A DNA stretch of 64,000 bases from Vreelandella maris (GCF_013371085.1 NZ_JABWCV010000008.1:1-64000), one strand, 5' to 3'; shown: positions 5,750-14,567, counted from the stretch's first letter. Notes: generated by a model not told the origin, from the letters alone. Translations and numbers: made by a program.

Positions 5750-6967
5750 ATGAGTAATACGCGGCTTTGCACCGTCCTGATGAAACTTATATTTGCCCAA
5801 GCCAAGTATTACAATAAGAAGCTTTTCTCCAATCAAACCAAACACTGTGGTGAGAGCTCTGGTTGGCGATCATTGGATCTTTCTGCGCAACTTGGGTATC
5901 CGCTAGCGCTTGAGATTCAAGGTTGGCATAGCTCCAAGCCCTTTTCGTGGAGAAGTGTCGGCGACGGAGTCGTTGTTGCGGAAAGCCGCTTTCTTCAAGC
6001 CCCCGGCCTCCCTTTGGATATTCTATGCACTCAGGACAACGCCCTTGAGCAGGGTATACCTGTAGAGCTTGTATCGTTGGGCGATAACGTCCCTTTTATG
6101 CGTTATGCCCTCTACCAAGCCTGTGCCTGCTTACCCGCTGCCAGACAATTAGCGCAAGACTCTCCGTTACTGCTAATTCTCACGCTTGATTGGGCACAGA
6201 GGTTAAATATTGAACAAACTGAATTAGCAGTTCGGCTATCCGAAAAGCGTGCTCGGTTGTTGGAAATGATTGGCCTACCGGGTTCCGCTTCTCTTGCTAG
6301 GCTGTTAAGCCGTATTCCATTGACGCCAATCACAAGCTGGCAGCTGGATTCTGTTCGGAAATGCTTGCAACACCCTGACGCCTTGGCGCTACTGCGGCAT
6401 CTCGCCCGGCCCAACCTTAACCATTTATGGTTCCTGAACCGCTTCCCCGACCCCTGGACAAAGCTGCTGGAAATGATTGAGCAGGACGCGCCGTTGCACG
6501 AAATCGTCTGGCTTCAACGTATGGTGGAAGACATCCAACGCCTCGCGCCCAACGCCCCCCAGCTCTACCGCGTGAACGATACACAGGCATTGCAGCAACT
6601 GCATGACGATCTGGTGGAGCGTTTCAATGCCTTAAGCCAGGTGAACCGTGCCGCTGCACTAGCTCTGCAATACGGTGATTACCCTGAGGAACCCATTTCC
6701 GGCAATGCCGATATCGTCGCGCTGGAGAATTGGGACGCCCTGCTGGCCGAAGGCAAACGAATGCATCACTGCATCGGCAGTTATGCATCACAAGTAGGCG
6801 CACGTCAGGTATTTGTCTACCACATGCAAGAGCCAGAAGCGCTGACCATCGCGCTCACCTCGCAAGGCGGCAAATGGGGGTTGCAAGAAGCACGCGGTTA
6901 TTGCAATGCGTTGCCGAGCGAGGCGTCATTGGCGGCGATACAGCGGTGGTTAACCGCTTACTATTAA
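5750..6967 (+). CDS. PcfJ-domain protein of unknown function
   Basis: This is about 405 residues. The C-terminal part carries the PcfJ-like signature: GKRMHHCIGSYASQ at about 335-348, then QVFVYHM, LTIALTSQGGKWGLQEARGYCN and a final amphipathic helix. The invariant His-His-Cys and the later Gly-Tyr-Cys-Asn could bind a ligand or metal, but no activity is established that I can name. The long N-terminal region is helical and unrecognised. Named from a conjugative-plasmid protein, this family is scattered over accessory regions. ATG 5750 has GGAAG upstream; the frame is open back to TTG 5705, with another ATG at 5729. It converges with the PD-(D/E)XK gene. Confidence 0.75.
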   Translation: MSNTRLCTVLMKLIFAQAKYYNKKLFSNQTKHCGESSGWRSLDLSAQLGYPLALEIQGWHSSKPFSWRSVGDGVVVAESRFLQAPGLPLDILCTQDNALEQGIPVELVSLGDNVPFMRYALYQACACLPAARQLAQDSPLLLILTLDWAQRLNIEQTELAVRLSEKRARLLEMIGLPGSASLARLLSRIPLTPITSWQLDSVRKCLQHPDALALLRHLARPNLNHLWFLNRFPDPWTKLLEMIEQDAPLHEIVWLQRMVEDIQRLAPNAPQLYRVNDTQALQQLHDDLVERFNALSQVNRAAALALQYGDYPEEPISGNADIVALENWDALLAEGKRMHHCIGSYASQVGARQVFVYHMQEPEALTIALTSQGGKWGLQEARGYCNALPSEASLAAIQRWLTAYY

Positions 6968-6987
6968 ACTGAGTTATGAGTTTCTGG

Positions 6988-8202
6988 TTAGAAGGCGTGT
7001 TCATCCACCCATTTGGCTAAATCACCTAGTGCTTTCATCGCACCTGTCTTGGTGTACTCCCGGGGCCAAGCACTCAAAGCCAACCAGCGCCCAGCGGTTT
7101 CAGGCCAAGTGTCGTTGCCATGGCCTTCTCTGTACCAAGTACAGTCTGGGTGTTTGGTGACAGGCGTTACCTTTAAAAATGCCTGTTCAATTTTTTTCAG
7201 CCAAGGGTCACTGCTTACCTGGCTTTCCAAGTAGGCCCGAATTTCAAAACCGATGCTTTCATCACCTTCCGACTCTGATGAAGGATAATAAACGAGGCAT
7301 ATTTGGGAGGCTCCTCTATTACTCCAAGCACTGGGGAAGAAGCGCCATACTCTTGTCTCTTCACTCCAAATTTCCGGCTTTTTCTTGGTATGGATATCGC
7401 TGGTAGCTATTTGCAATGCAGCCGCAATATGGCTTTTACCTTCCGCCATCAACTCCTGTTCGAATTGCTCCAAACGCTGAGATGCTTCATACATGTCATT
7501 GAAATGCTTCAATGAAAAATTCAGTTCGACTTTCGTCATTGTCTTTTCTTCAGTTGGGTTGGCGATAGAAGTGAGGTGCTGCAACAACTCCTGATAGAAA
7601 ATTTGCCATTTCGTCTGATCAGATGGGGCTACGTCTTTCCCGTACAGTTCGTAAGCTGAGGCCAATACTTTCGAGTAGGATAACGTCGGCCAGCCTGCGT
7701 TATTGGCGGGTGCCCTAACGCCTTCCTTGGAGTCATCTGGGCATAAAACGCATTTGTAGATTTTAACTTCATAGCTTTTCAGTAAGTCGTCATAGGCATA
7801 AAACGGATTATTAGTCGCCGAAGCCCATACTTTATGCTCAATGCCCAATACGAAGTCGTTTCCTGAAACCACTAAGTCCAAGCGCTTGGTCGATTCGCTT
7901 TCGACATTCCAGCTCCCTGCTTCCCGTTCGGTGGTGACTGCTTCCCAGTCGATTCGCTGTAGATGGTCATGATCGAATCGCTCTTTACGAACGAGTGCAT
8001 GCAGAACGGCCTTGGCTAACCAGTGAGGCGCTCCGGGATAACCGCCCATAAAGAAGGCCATTAAGTCGGATAGTCGGTTCTCATTCTGATCAGGTCCTGC
8101 AACCGAAAACAAATTGGGTGTCAGGGGGGCCGGTTTGGGCAGCAGTGCCAGCTTCTCGAAAAACCGCTCCAAAGCTGCCAAATCAGTCGATTCTGAATAC
8201 AT
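6988..8202 (-). CDS. PD-(D/E)XK nuclease-superfamily protein (PDDEXK_4-like)
   Basis: This 404-residue protein has a nuclease-like N-terminal half. A conserved Glu lies in GPDQNENRLSDLMAFF (E42), followed by Asp in KRLDLVVSG (D109) and the ExK pair in LGIEHKVWA (E122, K124), the order expected for the PD-(D/E)XK core. The PDDEXK_4 family is found in defence islands and mobile regions; a role in defence or DNA metabolism is plausible but unproven. The C-terminal half is unrecognised. Its AGGA ribosome site overlaps the TAG stop of the ubi hydroxylase gene and translation starts 9 bases after it, so it is probably expressed by read-through from that gene. Confidence 0.8.
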   Translation of the reverse strand: MYSESTDLAALERFFEKLALLPKPAPLTPNLFSVAGPDQNENRLSDLMAFFMGGYPGAPHWLAKAVLHALVRKERFDHDHLQRIDWEAVTTEREAGSWNVESESTKRLDLVVSGNDFVLGIEHKVWASATNNPFYAYDDLLKSYEVKIYKCVLCPDDSKEGVRAPANNAGWPTLSYSKVLASAYELYGKDVAPSDQTKWQIFYQELLQHLTSIANPTEEKTMTKVELNFSLKHFNDMYEASQRLEQFEQELMAEGKSHIAAALQIATSDIHTKKKPEIWSEETRVWRFFPSAWSNRGASQICLVYYPSSESEGDESIGFEIRAYLESQVSSDPWLKKIEQAFLKVTPVTKHPDCTWYREGHGNDTWPETAGRWLALSAWPREYTKTGAMKALGDLAKWVDEHAF

Positions 8203-8211
8203 TGATTAATC

Positions 8212-9399
8212 CTAATGAAATTTAAACGGATTTAAGCCGTTGGCTTGCTGCATCATCATGCGTTTGGCGAACGGGAAACGCTCGGCAATCTGCAGGCTTA
8301 GATCGCCTAGCTGGCGCAGCGGTTTGGATCCGGTAAACAGGTGATGAAACGTGTCGGTAGCGGCGATCATCGCTTGGTTGGCCGCGCGGCGCTGGCACTC
8401 AAAGCGCAGTAGGTTGACGTAGTCACCTGGGTCGCGGCCCTGAACGATGATCTCGGCCAGGGTGTCAGCGTCGTGAAGGCCGATATTTAACCCCTGGCCT
8501 GCCAGTGGGTGCACCACATGGGCGGCATCGCCAATCAGCGCTAAACGCTTGCTGATATAGCGGTGAGCATGCTGACGCTTGATGGGAAAACTGGCCCGCG
8601 CCACGATGCGGATGAGGTTGCCCAGGCGTTTGGGGAAGGCCATTTCGATGGCGGCTTTCAGTGCATCGTCGTCCAACTGCTCGCGCGCTCTGGTGGTCTC
8701 TTCTCTGTCGTACCATACCAAGGAGGCGTTATGGCCGGGCAATGGCAGCATGGCCAGCGGGCCGGTGGGGGTAAAGACCTGCCAGCTAACGTCCTGCTGG
8801 GGCAGTTCGGTTTCTACGTTAATGATCATTGCACGCTGATGATAGTCGTAGCTGGTCACGCTAATGCCGGCCAGCGAACGCAGCGTCGAACTAGCCCCAT
8901 CGGCGCCGACAACCAGGCGGGCGCTTAGGGTTTTGCCGTTATCCAGTTCCAGTAGGCGGCGGTTCGTCGCCGAGACTGTGCTTAACGGCGCACACTGGGT
9001 GTAGCAGGTAACGCTGGGCAGCTGTTCTATGCGTTGCCATAGCGCATACTGCAGGGCACGGTTTTCGATAAAGATGCCGAAGTCTTTCATGCCGCTATCT
9101 TCAGCGGAGAACAGCGAGTGGCCGGTGCCGTCCTGGTTGGAAACATCGATATGGCGAAACGGGCAGCAACGCTCTTCCGGCAGGGTGGTGCCGCTTGCCT
9201 TGATAAATGCCAGCGAGCGAGCATTGAGTGATGAGATGCGCAGGTCATAATCGCCGCTAGGTGGGGTGGGGGCATCGCCTTGCTCAACCAAACCCACGGA
9301 GAAGCCCGTATGGCCCAAGCGCGCCGCCAGTGCGGCGCCAACCATGCCGCCGCCGACAATGATGACATCATGGTCGTGTTGCTCAGACTGTTGCATCAT
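8212..9399 (-). CDS. UbiH/UbiF/VisC-family FAD-dependent ubiquinone-biosynthesis hydroxylase
   Basis: This 395-residue flavoprotein monooxygenase hydroxylates the ubiquinone ring precursor. Motifs are in family order: the dinucleotide fold IIVGGGMVGAALA (13-25), RISSLNARS (54-62), VVGADGASSTLR (163-174), and GDAAHVVHPLAGQGLNIGL starting at 290. Length matches the UbiH, UbiF and UbiI paralogues. I cannot tell which ring position it modifies, so no symbol is given. Its last codons encode a conserved Met/Gln-rich tail (MMMQQANGLNPF) that is duplicated at 5631-5678. The PD-(D/E)XK gene follows 9 bases downstream. The start has AGGAG nearby. Confidence 0.88.
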   Translation of the reverse strand: MMQQSEQHDHDVIIVGGGMVGAALAARLGHTGFSVGLVEQGDAPTPPSGDYDLRISSLNARSLAFIKASGTTLPEERCCPFRHIDVSNQDGTGHSLFSAEDSGMKDFGIFIENRALQYALWQRIEQLPSVTCYTQCAPLSTVSATNRRLLELDNGKTLSARLVVGADGASSTLRSLAGISVTSYDYHQRAMIINVETELPQQDVSWQVFTPTGPLAMLPLPGHNASLVWYDREETTRAREQLDDDALKAAIEMAFPKRLGNLIRIVARASFPIKRQHAHRYISKRLALIGDAAHVVHPLAGQGLNIGLHDADTLAEIIVQGRDPGDYVNLLRFECQRRAANQAMIAATDTFHHLFTGSKPLRQLGDLSLQIAERFPFAKRMMMQQANGLNPFKFH

Positions 9400-9494
9400 A
9401 TGCTCCTTAAAATGAGGTGCTTTTGCGCATTGCGCAGGCGTTGCTTGTCATACAGTATCGTTGAGTTTGAGCAAGATTGCCTAGAGGTGAACGA

Positions 9495-10352
9495 TTGACG
9501 CAGGCCGTGGAAATAGCAAATAACGTTACCCAGGCGGGTGAGGAACTGGCAGCGTTTATTCAACAGCATCCCAAACTGTGGGTGATTACCGGTGCCGGTG
9601 TGAGTACCGACAGCGGCATTCCGGACTATCGGGATGCAGATGGCCAGTGGAAGCGCCCGCCGCCGGTGCAGCATGGCGACTTTATGAGTTCTCACCACGT
9701 TCGCCAGCGCTACTGGGCGCGCGCGCTGATAGGCTTTAGCGCCCTGCGCGAAGCCCAGGCGAGTGGTGCGCACAGGGCGCTGGCCGCGCTGGAGTCGCGG
9801 GGGTTTATCCAGCAGTTGGTGACTCAAAACGTTGATCGTTTGCATCAGCGCGCCGGTTCCCGCCGGGTGATCGACCTGCATGGCCGGGCGGACATGGTGA
9901 AATGCATGGTGTGCGACTACCAAATGATGCGCCACGCCATGCATGCTGAAATGGCGCGCATGAATCCAAGTTTTACTGATTTGCAGGCAGGGCATGCTCC
10001 GGATGGCGACGCCGATTTAGAGACTGACTTCAGCAGCTTCCGCATTTTCGACTGCCCGCGCTGTAGCGGTATCTTAAAGCCCGATGTGGTGTTCTACGGC
10101 GATGTGGTACCCGCCGAACGGCGGCTGGCCGCGCAGGTCGCGCTGGCCGAGGCAGATGCGGTGCTGGCCGTGGGTACCTCATTGATGGTGTTTTCCGGCT
10201 ACCGTTTCTGCCGCACTGCCCATGAGCGGGGAATGCCGCTGGCGTCGCTTTCGCTCGGCGTTACCAGGGCGGATGCGCTATTGACCCACCAGTGGCGCGC
10301 GCCGTTAACACCGGTGCTTGAGCAGGCCGTTCGCTGTTTGCAGCCCTCTTAA
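9495..10352 (+). CDS. Sir2-family NAD-dependent protein deacetylase
   Basis: This is a 285-residue sirtuin. The NAD-binding segment reads VITGAGVSTDSGIPDYRD, followed by TQNVDRLHQRAGS and the catalytic His in DLHGRADMVKC. The zinc site is made of the pairs CMVC and CPRC. GTSLMVFSGYRF and SLGVTRAD close the nucleotide site. An insertion between the Cys pairs (roughly 35 residues, with MMRHAMHAEMARM) is somewhat long. TTG 9495 is chosen because AGAGGTG lies 6 bases before it; the in-frame TTG at 9477 overlaps that site. It is divergent from the ubi hydroxylase and converges with the glycosylase. Targets cannot be inferred. Confidence 0.88.
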   Translation: MTQAVEIANNVTQAGEELAAFIQQHPKLWVITGAGVSTDSGIPDYRDADGQWKRPPPVQHGDFMSSHHVRQRYWARALIGFSALREAQASGAHRALAALESRGFIQQLVTQNVDRLHQRAGSRRVIDLHGRADMVKCMVCDYQMMRHAMHAEMARMNPSFTDLQAGHAPDGDADLETDFSSFRIFDCPRCSGILKPDVVFYGDVVPAERRLAAQVALAEADAVLAVGTSLMVFSGYRFCRTAHERGMPLASLSLGVTRADALLTHQWRAPLTPVLEQAVRCLQPS

Positions 10353-10361
10353 AGACTGCAA

Positions 10362-10997
10362 CTAGCGCGCTTTCGATACCCACGCATTATCTTCCAACCA
10401 AAGCCGCCAGGGGGCATCGCGGTGCTCGGGCTGGGCGTAATCGATGCCTACACGGGGCCCACTGACGATTGAAGCATCGTGGGTTGCTGCGCTAATCCAC
10501 AGTTTGTCAGCCTGGGTCATATCATGGCCATACAGCGCTTTACCAATCGTTAAAGCGCGCGTGAGCTTGCCGGGGCCATTGCTGAGTTGTTTGCCCGTTG
10601 CCTGACGAATAGCGCGCATGGCGGTTTCGTTAACGGTGGGCTCTACCGCACGAATCAACACCGCACAGGGCGAGCCTTCCGGCTCGGTCACCACGTTTAG
10701 TAGCCAGTGCATGCCGTAAACGAGATACACATAGGCGTGGCCAGCGGGGCCGAACATCGCTTCGGTGCGTGGTGATCTGCCCCGGTGGGCATGGCAGGCG
10801 GTGTCTTCGGCGCCGCAATAAGCCTCGGTTTCGACAATTCTTGCCGCCATCTGCTCGCCGTTATGCTCGCGCACCAGCCAACAGCCCAGTAGGCCTCTCG
10901 CCACTTCGAGTGTGTCGCGATTATAAAAGTCGCGGGGGAGGGGCGTTAGCGCGCTGCTTTTAACATTAGGCAAAGTTGGGCACGGTTTTAACATCAT
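10362..10997 (-). CDS. DNA-3-methyladenine glycosylase (AAG/MPG family)
   Basis: This 211-residue protein belongs to the eukaryote-like alkyladenine glycosylase family (PF02245). It flips and excises alkylated purines, starting base-excision repair. Family motifs are clear: PRDFYNRDTLEVARGLLGC, the catalytic Glu in RIVETEAYCG, RGRSPRTEAMFGPAGHAYVYLVYGMHW, LIRAVEP and NGPGKLTRAL. Two adjacent ATG codons (10997 and 10994) could start translation, with a GAGG just upstream. It is divergent from selO, and dinB is the next gene along, giving a small DNA-damage cluster. Confidence 0.9.
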   Translation of the reverse strand: MMLKPCPTLPNVKSSALTPLPRDFYNRDTLEVARGLLGCWLVREHNGEQMAARIVETEAYCGAEDTACHAHRGRSPRTEAMFGPAGHAYVYLVYGMHWLLNVVTEPEGSPCAVLIRAVEPTVNETAMRAIRQATGKQLSNGPGKLTRALTIGKALYGHDMTQADKLWISAATHDASIVSGPRVGIDYAQPEHRDAPWRLWLEDNAWVSKAR

Positions 10998-11067
10998 CGC
11001 CTCGGCGTTTACTTGAGTAGAGTGCTAGGGTATTAGCTAACCACAGCCAATTGAAGCGGAGTGTATC

Positions 11068-12531
11068 GTGCTGTCATTTGAACATATTTATGCCACCTTG
11101 CCTGAACCCCTCTGGGTCGCCACCCAGGCAACGCCCGTGGCCCACCCTGAGCTGATCGCTTTTAATGCGCCACTTGCCCGTGAACTGGGGGCTAACGACG
11201 TGCCAGAAGCTGCGACGCTGGCTCAGTGGTTTAGCGGCAACCAGACCATGCCGGGTTCTCAGCCGGGCGCATTAGGTTATGCAGGCCACCAGTTCGGTAA
11301 CTTTGTGCCGCAGTTAGGCGATGGCCGCGCGTTGCTGCTGGGTGAAGTGATCGACCAGAACGGCGTGCGCCGCGATGTGCAACTAAAAGGCAGCGGCCGC
11401 ACGCCGTTTTCCCGCGGTGGCGATGGTCGTTCACCGCTAGGTCCGGTGCTGCTTGAGTACTTGGTCAGCGAGTTTATGGCGGCGATGGGCATTCCCACAA
11501 CGCGCGCCCTTGCGGCCGTCACCAGCGGCGAGCGCGTAGTGCGGCAAATGGCCGAGCCCGGCGCCGTCTTTACCCGCGTGGCGAGCAGCCATATTCGCGT
11601 GGGCACCTTTCAGTTTGCCGCTGCACAGCGGGATGAAGCGTTGCTCAAAGCCTTGGCGGATCATGTGATTGCCCGCCACTACCCCGATGCTGCCAATGCC
11701 GAAGACCCCTATATGGCGCTGCTGGAAGCGGTGGTTGCCCGCCAGGCCGTGCTGATCGCCCGCTGGATGAGCGTGGGCTTTATCCACGGCGTGATGAATA
11801 CCGATAACTGCAGCATTGCCGGTGAAACCATTGATTACGGCCCCTGCGCTTTTATGGAGCAGTTCGATCCGCAGAAGGTGTATAGCTCCATCGACCAAGG
11901 CCGCCGCTACGCCTTTGCCAACCAGCCGGCGATTGCCCAGTGGAACCTGGCGCGCTTTGCTGAAACGCTGCTACCGGTAATGCGTGAAGAGGGCGACGCG
12001 CTGGTGCAGCAGGCCACAGACGTCATTCGCCGGTTTGAATCACGGTTCAGCGCCGAGCAGCTTCGCCTGCATGCCGATAAACTCGGCTTGGCCGCGGAAA
12101 GCCCCCAGGCCGCGCCATTGATGGAAGCACTGGAAAGCCAGATGCATCAGGGGCGAATGGATATGACCGCGACCTTTGATGCGCTCACTCACTACGCCCT
12201 TGCACCCAGTGATGAGCACCGCGAGGCGCTGCTGGCGCTGACGACTCAGCCTAACGAGTTGACTGCGTGGCTGGAGAATTGGCAAGCCGAGCAGGTCGCC
12301 AGTCAAGACAGCCAGCGCTCTGCCGCCATGCGAAGCGCCAATCCGGTGATCATTCCCCGCAACCACCGGGTTCAGGAGGCTATTGATGCCGCTTACGATG
12401 GTGATTTTGCGCCTTTCCACTCCTTATTGGCCGTTGTGACCAAGCCGTTCGATGAATCCGTTGAAGCGCGCCGTTTGGCAGCGCCTGCTACGGAAAATGA
12501 GCAGGTACTGAGAACGTTCTGCGGCACCTGA
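11068..12531 (+). CDS. selO: Protein adenylyltransferase SelO (YdiU family)
   Basis: This 487-residue pseudokinase-fold enzyme transfers AMP to Ser, Thr or Tyr of target proteins and is linked to redox control. Family motifs are visible: GYAGHQFGNFVPQLGDGRA, QLKGSGRTPFSRGGDGRSPLGPVL (substrate loop and glycine-rich region), TTRALA, and MNTDNCSIAGETIDYGPCAFM, which holds the Asn and Asp ligands of the metal-ATP site. Length equals that of E. coli YdiU within a few residues. A Cys lies three residues from the C-terminus (FCGT), the place where eukaryotic SelO has selenocysteine. GTG 11068 gives the family N-terminus, with gcgga upstream. Confidence 0.92.
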   Translation: MLSFEHIYATLPEPLWVATQATPVAHPELIAFNAPLARELGANDVPEAATLAQWFSGNQTMPGSQPGALGYAGHQFGNFVPQLGDGRALLLGEVIDQNGVRRDVQLKGSGRTPFSRGGDGRSPLGPVLLEYLVSEFMAAMGIPTTRALAAVTSGERVVRQMAEPGAVFTRVASSHIRVGTFQFAAAQRDEALLKALADHVIARHYPDAANAEDPYMALLEAVVARQAVLIARWMSVGFIHGVMNTDNCSIAGETIDYGPCAFMEQFDPQKVYSSIDQGRRYAFANQPAIAQWNLARFAETLLPVMREEGDALVQQATDVIRRFESRFSAEQLRLHADKLGLAAESPQAAPLMEALESQMHQGRMDMTATFDALTHYALAPSDEHREALLALTTQPNELTAWLENWQAEQVASQDSQRSAAMRSANPVIIPRNHRVQEAIDAAYDGDFAPFHSLLAVVTKPFDESVEARRLAAPATENEQVLRTFCGT

Positions 12532-12543
12532 GGCTGTGTTAAA

Positions 12544-12559
12544 CTGTGGTTTTTTACAG
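12544..12559. promoter_or_regulatory. LexA-box candidate upstream of dinB
   Basis: CTGTGGTTTTTTACAG fits the gammaproteobacterial SOS operator pattern CTG-N10-CAG with an AT-rich centre. It ends 15 bases before the dinB start codon. DinB is a classical SOS gene, and a matching site lies before recA at 52885-52900. Confidence 0.7.
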
Positions 12560-12574
12560 GTAGAAGGGTAGCCG

Positions 12575-13621
12575 GTGCGCAAAATCATTCACTGCGACTG
12601 TGACTGCTTTTATGCAGCAGTGGAAATGCGCGATAACCCCGCGCTGCGGGATATCCCGATTGCGATTGGCGGCAGCGTCGAGCAGCGTGGGGTGGTGGCC
12701 ACCTGTAACTATCCCGCCCGCGAGTTTGGCATTCACTCGGCCATGCCCATGGCCCAGGCACTCAAGCGTTGCCCGCATCTCACCGTGATTCGCGGTGAGA
12801 TGGCCAAATACAAAGAGGTCGCCCGCCAGGTCTTCGCGATTTATCGTGATGTGACTGAACTGATCGAACCGCTCTCCCTGGATGAGGCCTTTTTGGATGT
12901 CTCGGAAGTCACGGTGCATCACGGCAGCGCGACGCTCATGGCCGAAGCGATCCGCGAACGGGTCAGCCGCGAAGTGGGGATCACCGTTTCAGCGGGCGTC
13001 GCACCCAATAAGTTTCTGGCCAAGATCGCCAGTGATTGGAACAAGCCCGACGGCCTGTGCGTGATTACGCCGGATAAGGTCGATAGCTTCGTGCAACAAC
13101 TGCCGGTCAAGAAAATCCATGGCGTCGGCCCCCGCACGGCCGAGAAACTGGCGGGGCTGGATATCCACACCTGCGCTGATCTGCGTACCCGTACGCTGAC
13201 CGACCTGGTCGAACGCTTTGGCCGCTTTGGTCGGCGGCTACACGAGCTGAGCTGGGGGCGGGACGAGCGCCCGGTGAAAACCCACCGTGAGCGCAAATCG
13301 GTCAGCACCGAGCAGACCTACGCCCAGGATTTACCCAACCTCGACGCCTGCCGCCAAGAGCTACCCGCGCTGATCGAAGACCTGGAGCGCCGTTACGCCA
13401 GGCTTGACCCGCCACTGGCGGTGCGCGGGCTGATCGTCAAAGTGAAGTTCAGCGACTTTACCCAAACCACTGTCGAACACGCCGACCCCGCGCCCAATCT
13501 TGCTCAGTTTGAAACCTTGCTCAATATCGGCTGGTCCCGTGGCGAGCGGCCCGTGCGCCTGCTTGGTGTCGGGTATCGGCTGGCGGAAAACACACAGGAA
13601 CACCAACTACCGCTGTTTTAA
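12575..13621 (+). CDS. dinB: DNA polymerase IV (Y-family translesion polymerase)
   Basis: This 348-residue polymerase copies past damaged bases. The palm begins IIHCDCDCFYAAVEMRDNP, with the first catalytic Asp and the steric-gate region, followed by NYPAREFGIHSAMPM. The second catalytic pair lies in SLDEAFLDVS. The helix-hairpin-helix region (KIHGVGPRTAEKLAGLDI) and little-finger domain follow. The C-terminus ends HQLPLF, a good beta-clamp-binding motif (QLPLF). One oddity is DCDCF where most relatives have DMDCF or DMDAF. GTG 12575 is preceded by agaaggg. A LexA-type box overlaps the likely promoter. Confidence 0.95.
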   Translation: MRKIIHCDCDCFYAAVEMRDNPALRDIPIAIGGSVEQRGVVATCNYPAREFGIHSAMPMAQALKRCPHLTVIRGEMAKYKEVARQVFAIYRDVTELIEPLSLDEAFLDVSEVTVHHGSATLMAEAIRERVSREVGITVSAGVAPNKFLAKIASDWNKPDGLCVITPDKVDSFVQQLPVKKIHGVGPRTAEKLAGLDIHTCADLRTRTLTDLVERFGRFGRRLHELSWGRDERPVKTHRERKSVSTEQTYAQDLPNLDACRQELPALIEDLERRYARLDPPLAVRGLIVKVKFSDFTQTTVEHADPAPNLAQFETLLNIGWSRGERPVRLLGVGYRLAENTQEHQLPLF

Positions 13622-13730
13622 TTAGCCTGTTAACCCTTCGCCTGATTGACCCCGTGGCAGGGGCGCGCTAAAACAGACGTATGATAGTTTGAATTGTTCA
13701 TTTTCCGTTTGGTCACCCACGAGCTCCGCC

Positions 13731-14558
13731 ATGTCTGCTGATGCCGCTTCACGCCCCCGTTTAGTGTTTGCCCACGCCAATGGTTTTCCAGGGTTAAGCT
13801 ACCGCAGCCTGCTGAACCCGCTGGCAGAGATGTTTGACCTCCACCCGCTGGATCGTCTTGGCCATCACCCTGATTATCCAGTGAATCATAACTGGGGCAA
13901 CCTGGTGGATGAGCTGCTGAGCTACCTGCCGCAGAGTGATAAACCGCTGCTGGGCGTGGGGCACTCGCTGGGCGGCACCTTGATGGCCATGGCCGCCGAC
14001 AAGCAGCCCGAGCGTTTTTGTGGAGTGATCATGCTCGACCCACCGCTAATGCTGGGGTCGGATGCCTGGGCGATGAAAGCGGCCAAGCGGTTTGGCTTTA
14101 TTGACCGAATCACACCCGCCGGTAAAACCCTGGGGCGGCGAAGTGTGTGGCCGAGCCGCGAGGTGATGGCGAGTTCACTGGGTCGTCGGGGGCTGTTTAA
14201 GCGCTTTACCCCTCAAGCACTCAACGACTACATTGAAGCAGGGACACGCTTGTTAGACGACGGCAGCGCTGAGCTGACCTTTGATCCTGGCATTGAGGTG
14301 GAGATTTTCCGCCATCTGCCGGATCACCTTTCGCGCTTGCCGCAGCGGCTGGGCGTGCCGATCGAGCTGGTGGCCGGTAACGAATCGCACCTGCTGACGG
14401 CGTCGCGCATCAAACGCTTGAGGCGCAAAGGGTTAGCGGTGAGCGAGGTTCCCGGCACGCATATGTTTCCGATGGAGCACCCGGATGAGACGCGTGCTGC
14501 CATTTTGGCTGCTTGGCAGCGCATTGCTAACGCCAAGCAGTTTTCCCACACAGCGTAA
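13731..14558 (+). CDS. Alpha/beta-fold hydrolase
   Basis: This is about 275 residues. The N-terminal strand-loop FAHANGFPGLSYRSLL forms the oxyanion region, the nucleophile elbow is GHSLGG (LLGVGHSLGGTLMAMA), and the catalytic His is in VPGTHMFPMEHPDE. An acid is likely in the strand ending VAGNESHLL. The substrate is unknown; relatives are annotated as general esterases or hydrolases. ATG 13731 is favoured since the family-like sequence begins soon after; the open frame extends to TTG 13689. The small thiamine-binding-like gene follows after 9 bases, so they are likely co-transcribed. Confidence 0.82.
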   Translation: MSADAASRPRLVFAHANGFPGLSYRSLLNPLAEMFDLHPLDRLGHHPDYPVNHNWGNLVDELLSYLPQSDKPLLGVGHSLGGTLMAMAADKQPERFCGVIMLDPPLMLGSDAWAMKAAKRFGFIDRITPAGKTLGRRSVWPSREVMASSLGRRGLFKRFTPQALNDYIEAGTRLLDDGSAELTFDPGIEVEIFRHLPDHLSRLPQRLGVPIELVAGNESHLLTASRIKRLRRKGLAVSEVPGTHMFPMEHPDETRAAILAAWQRIANAKQFSHTA

Positions 14559-14567
14559 GGAGGCGTT

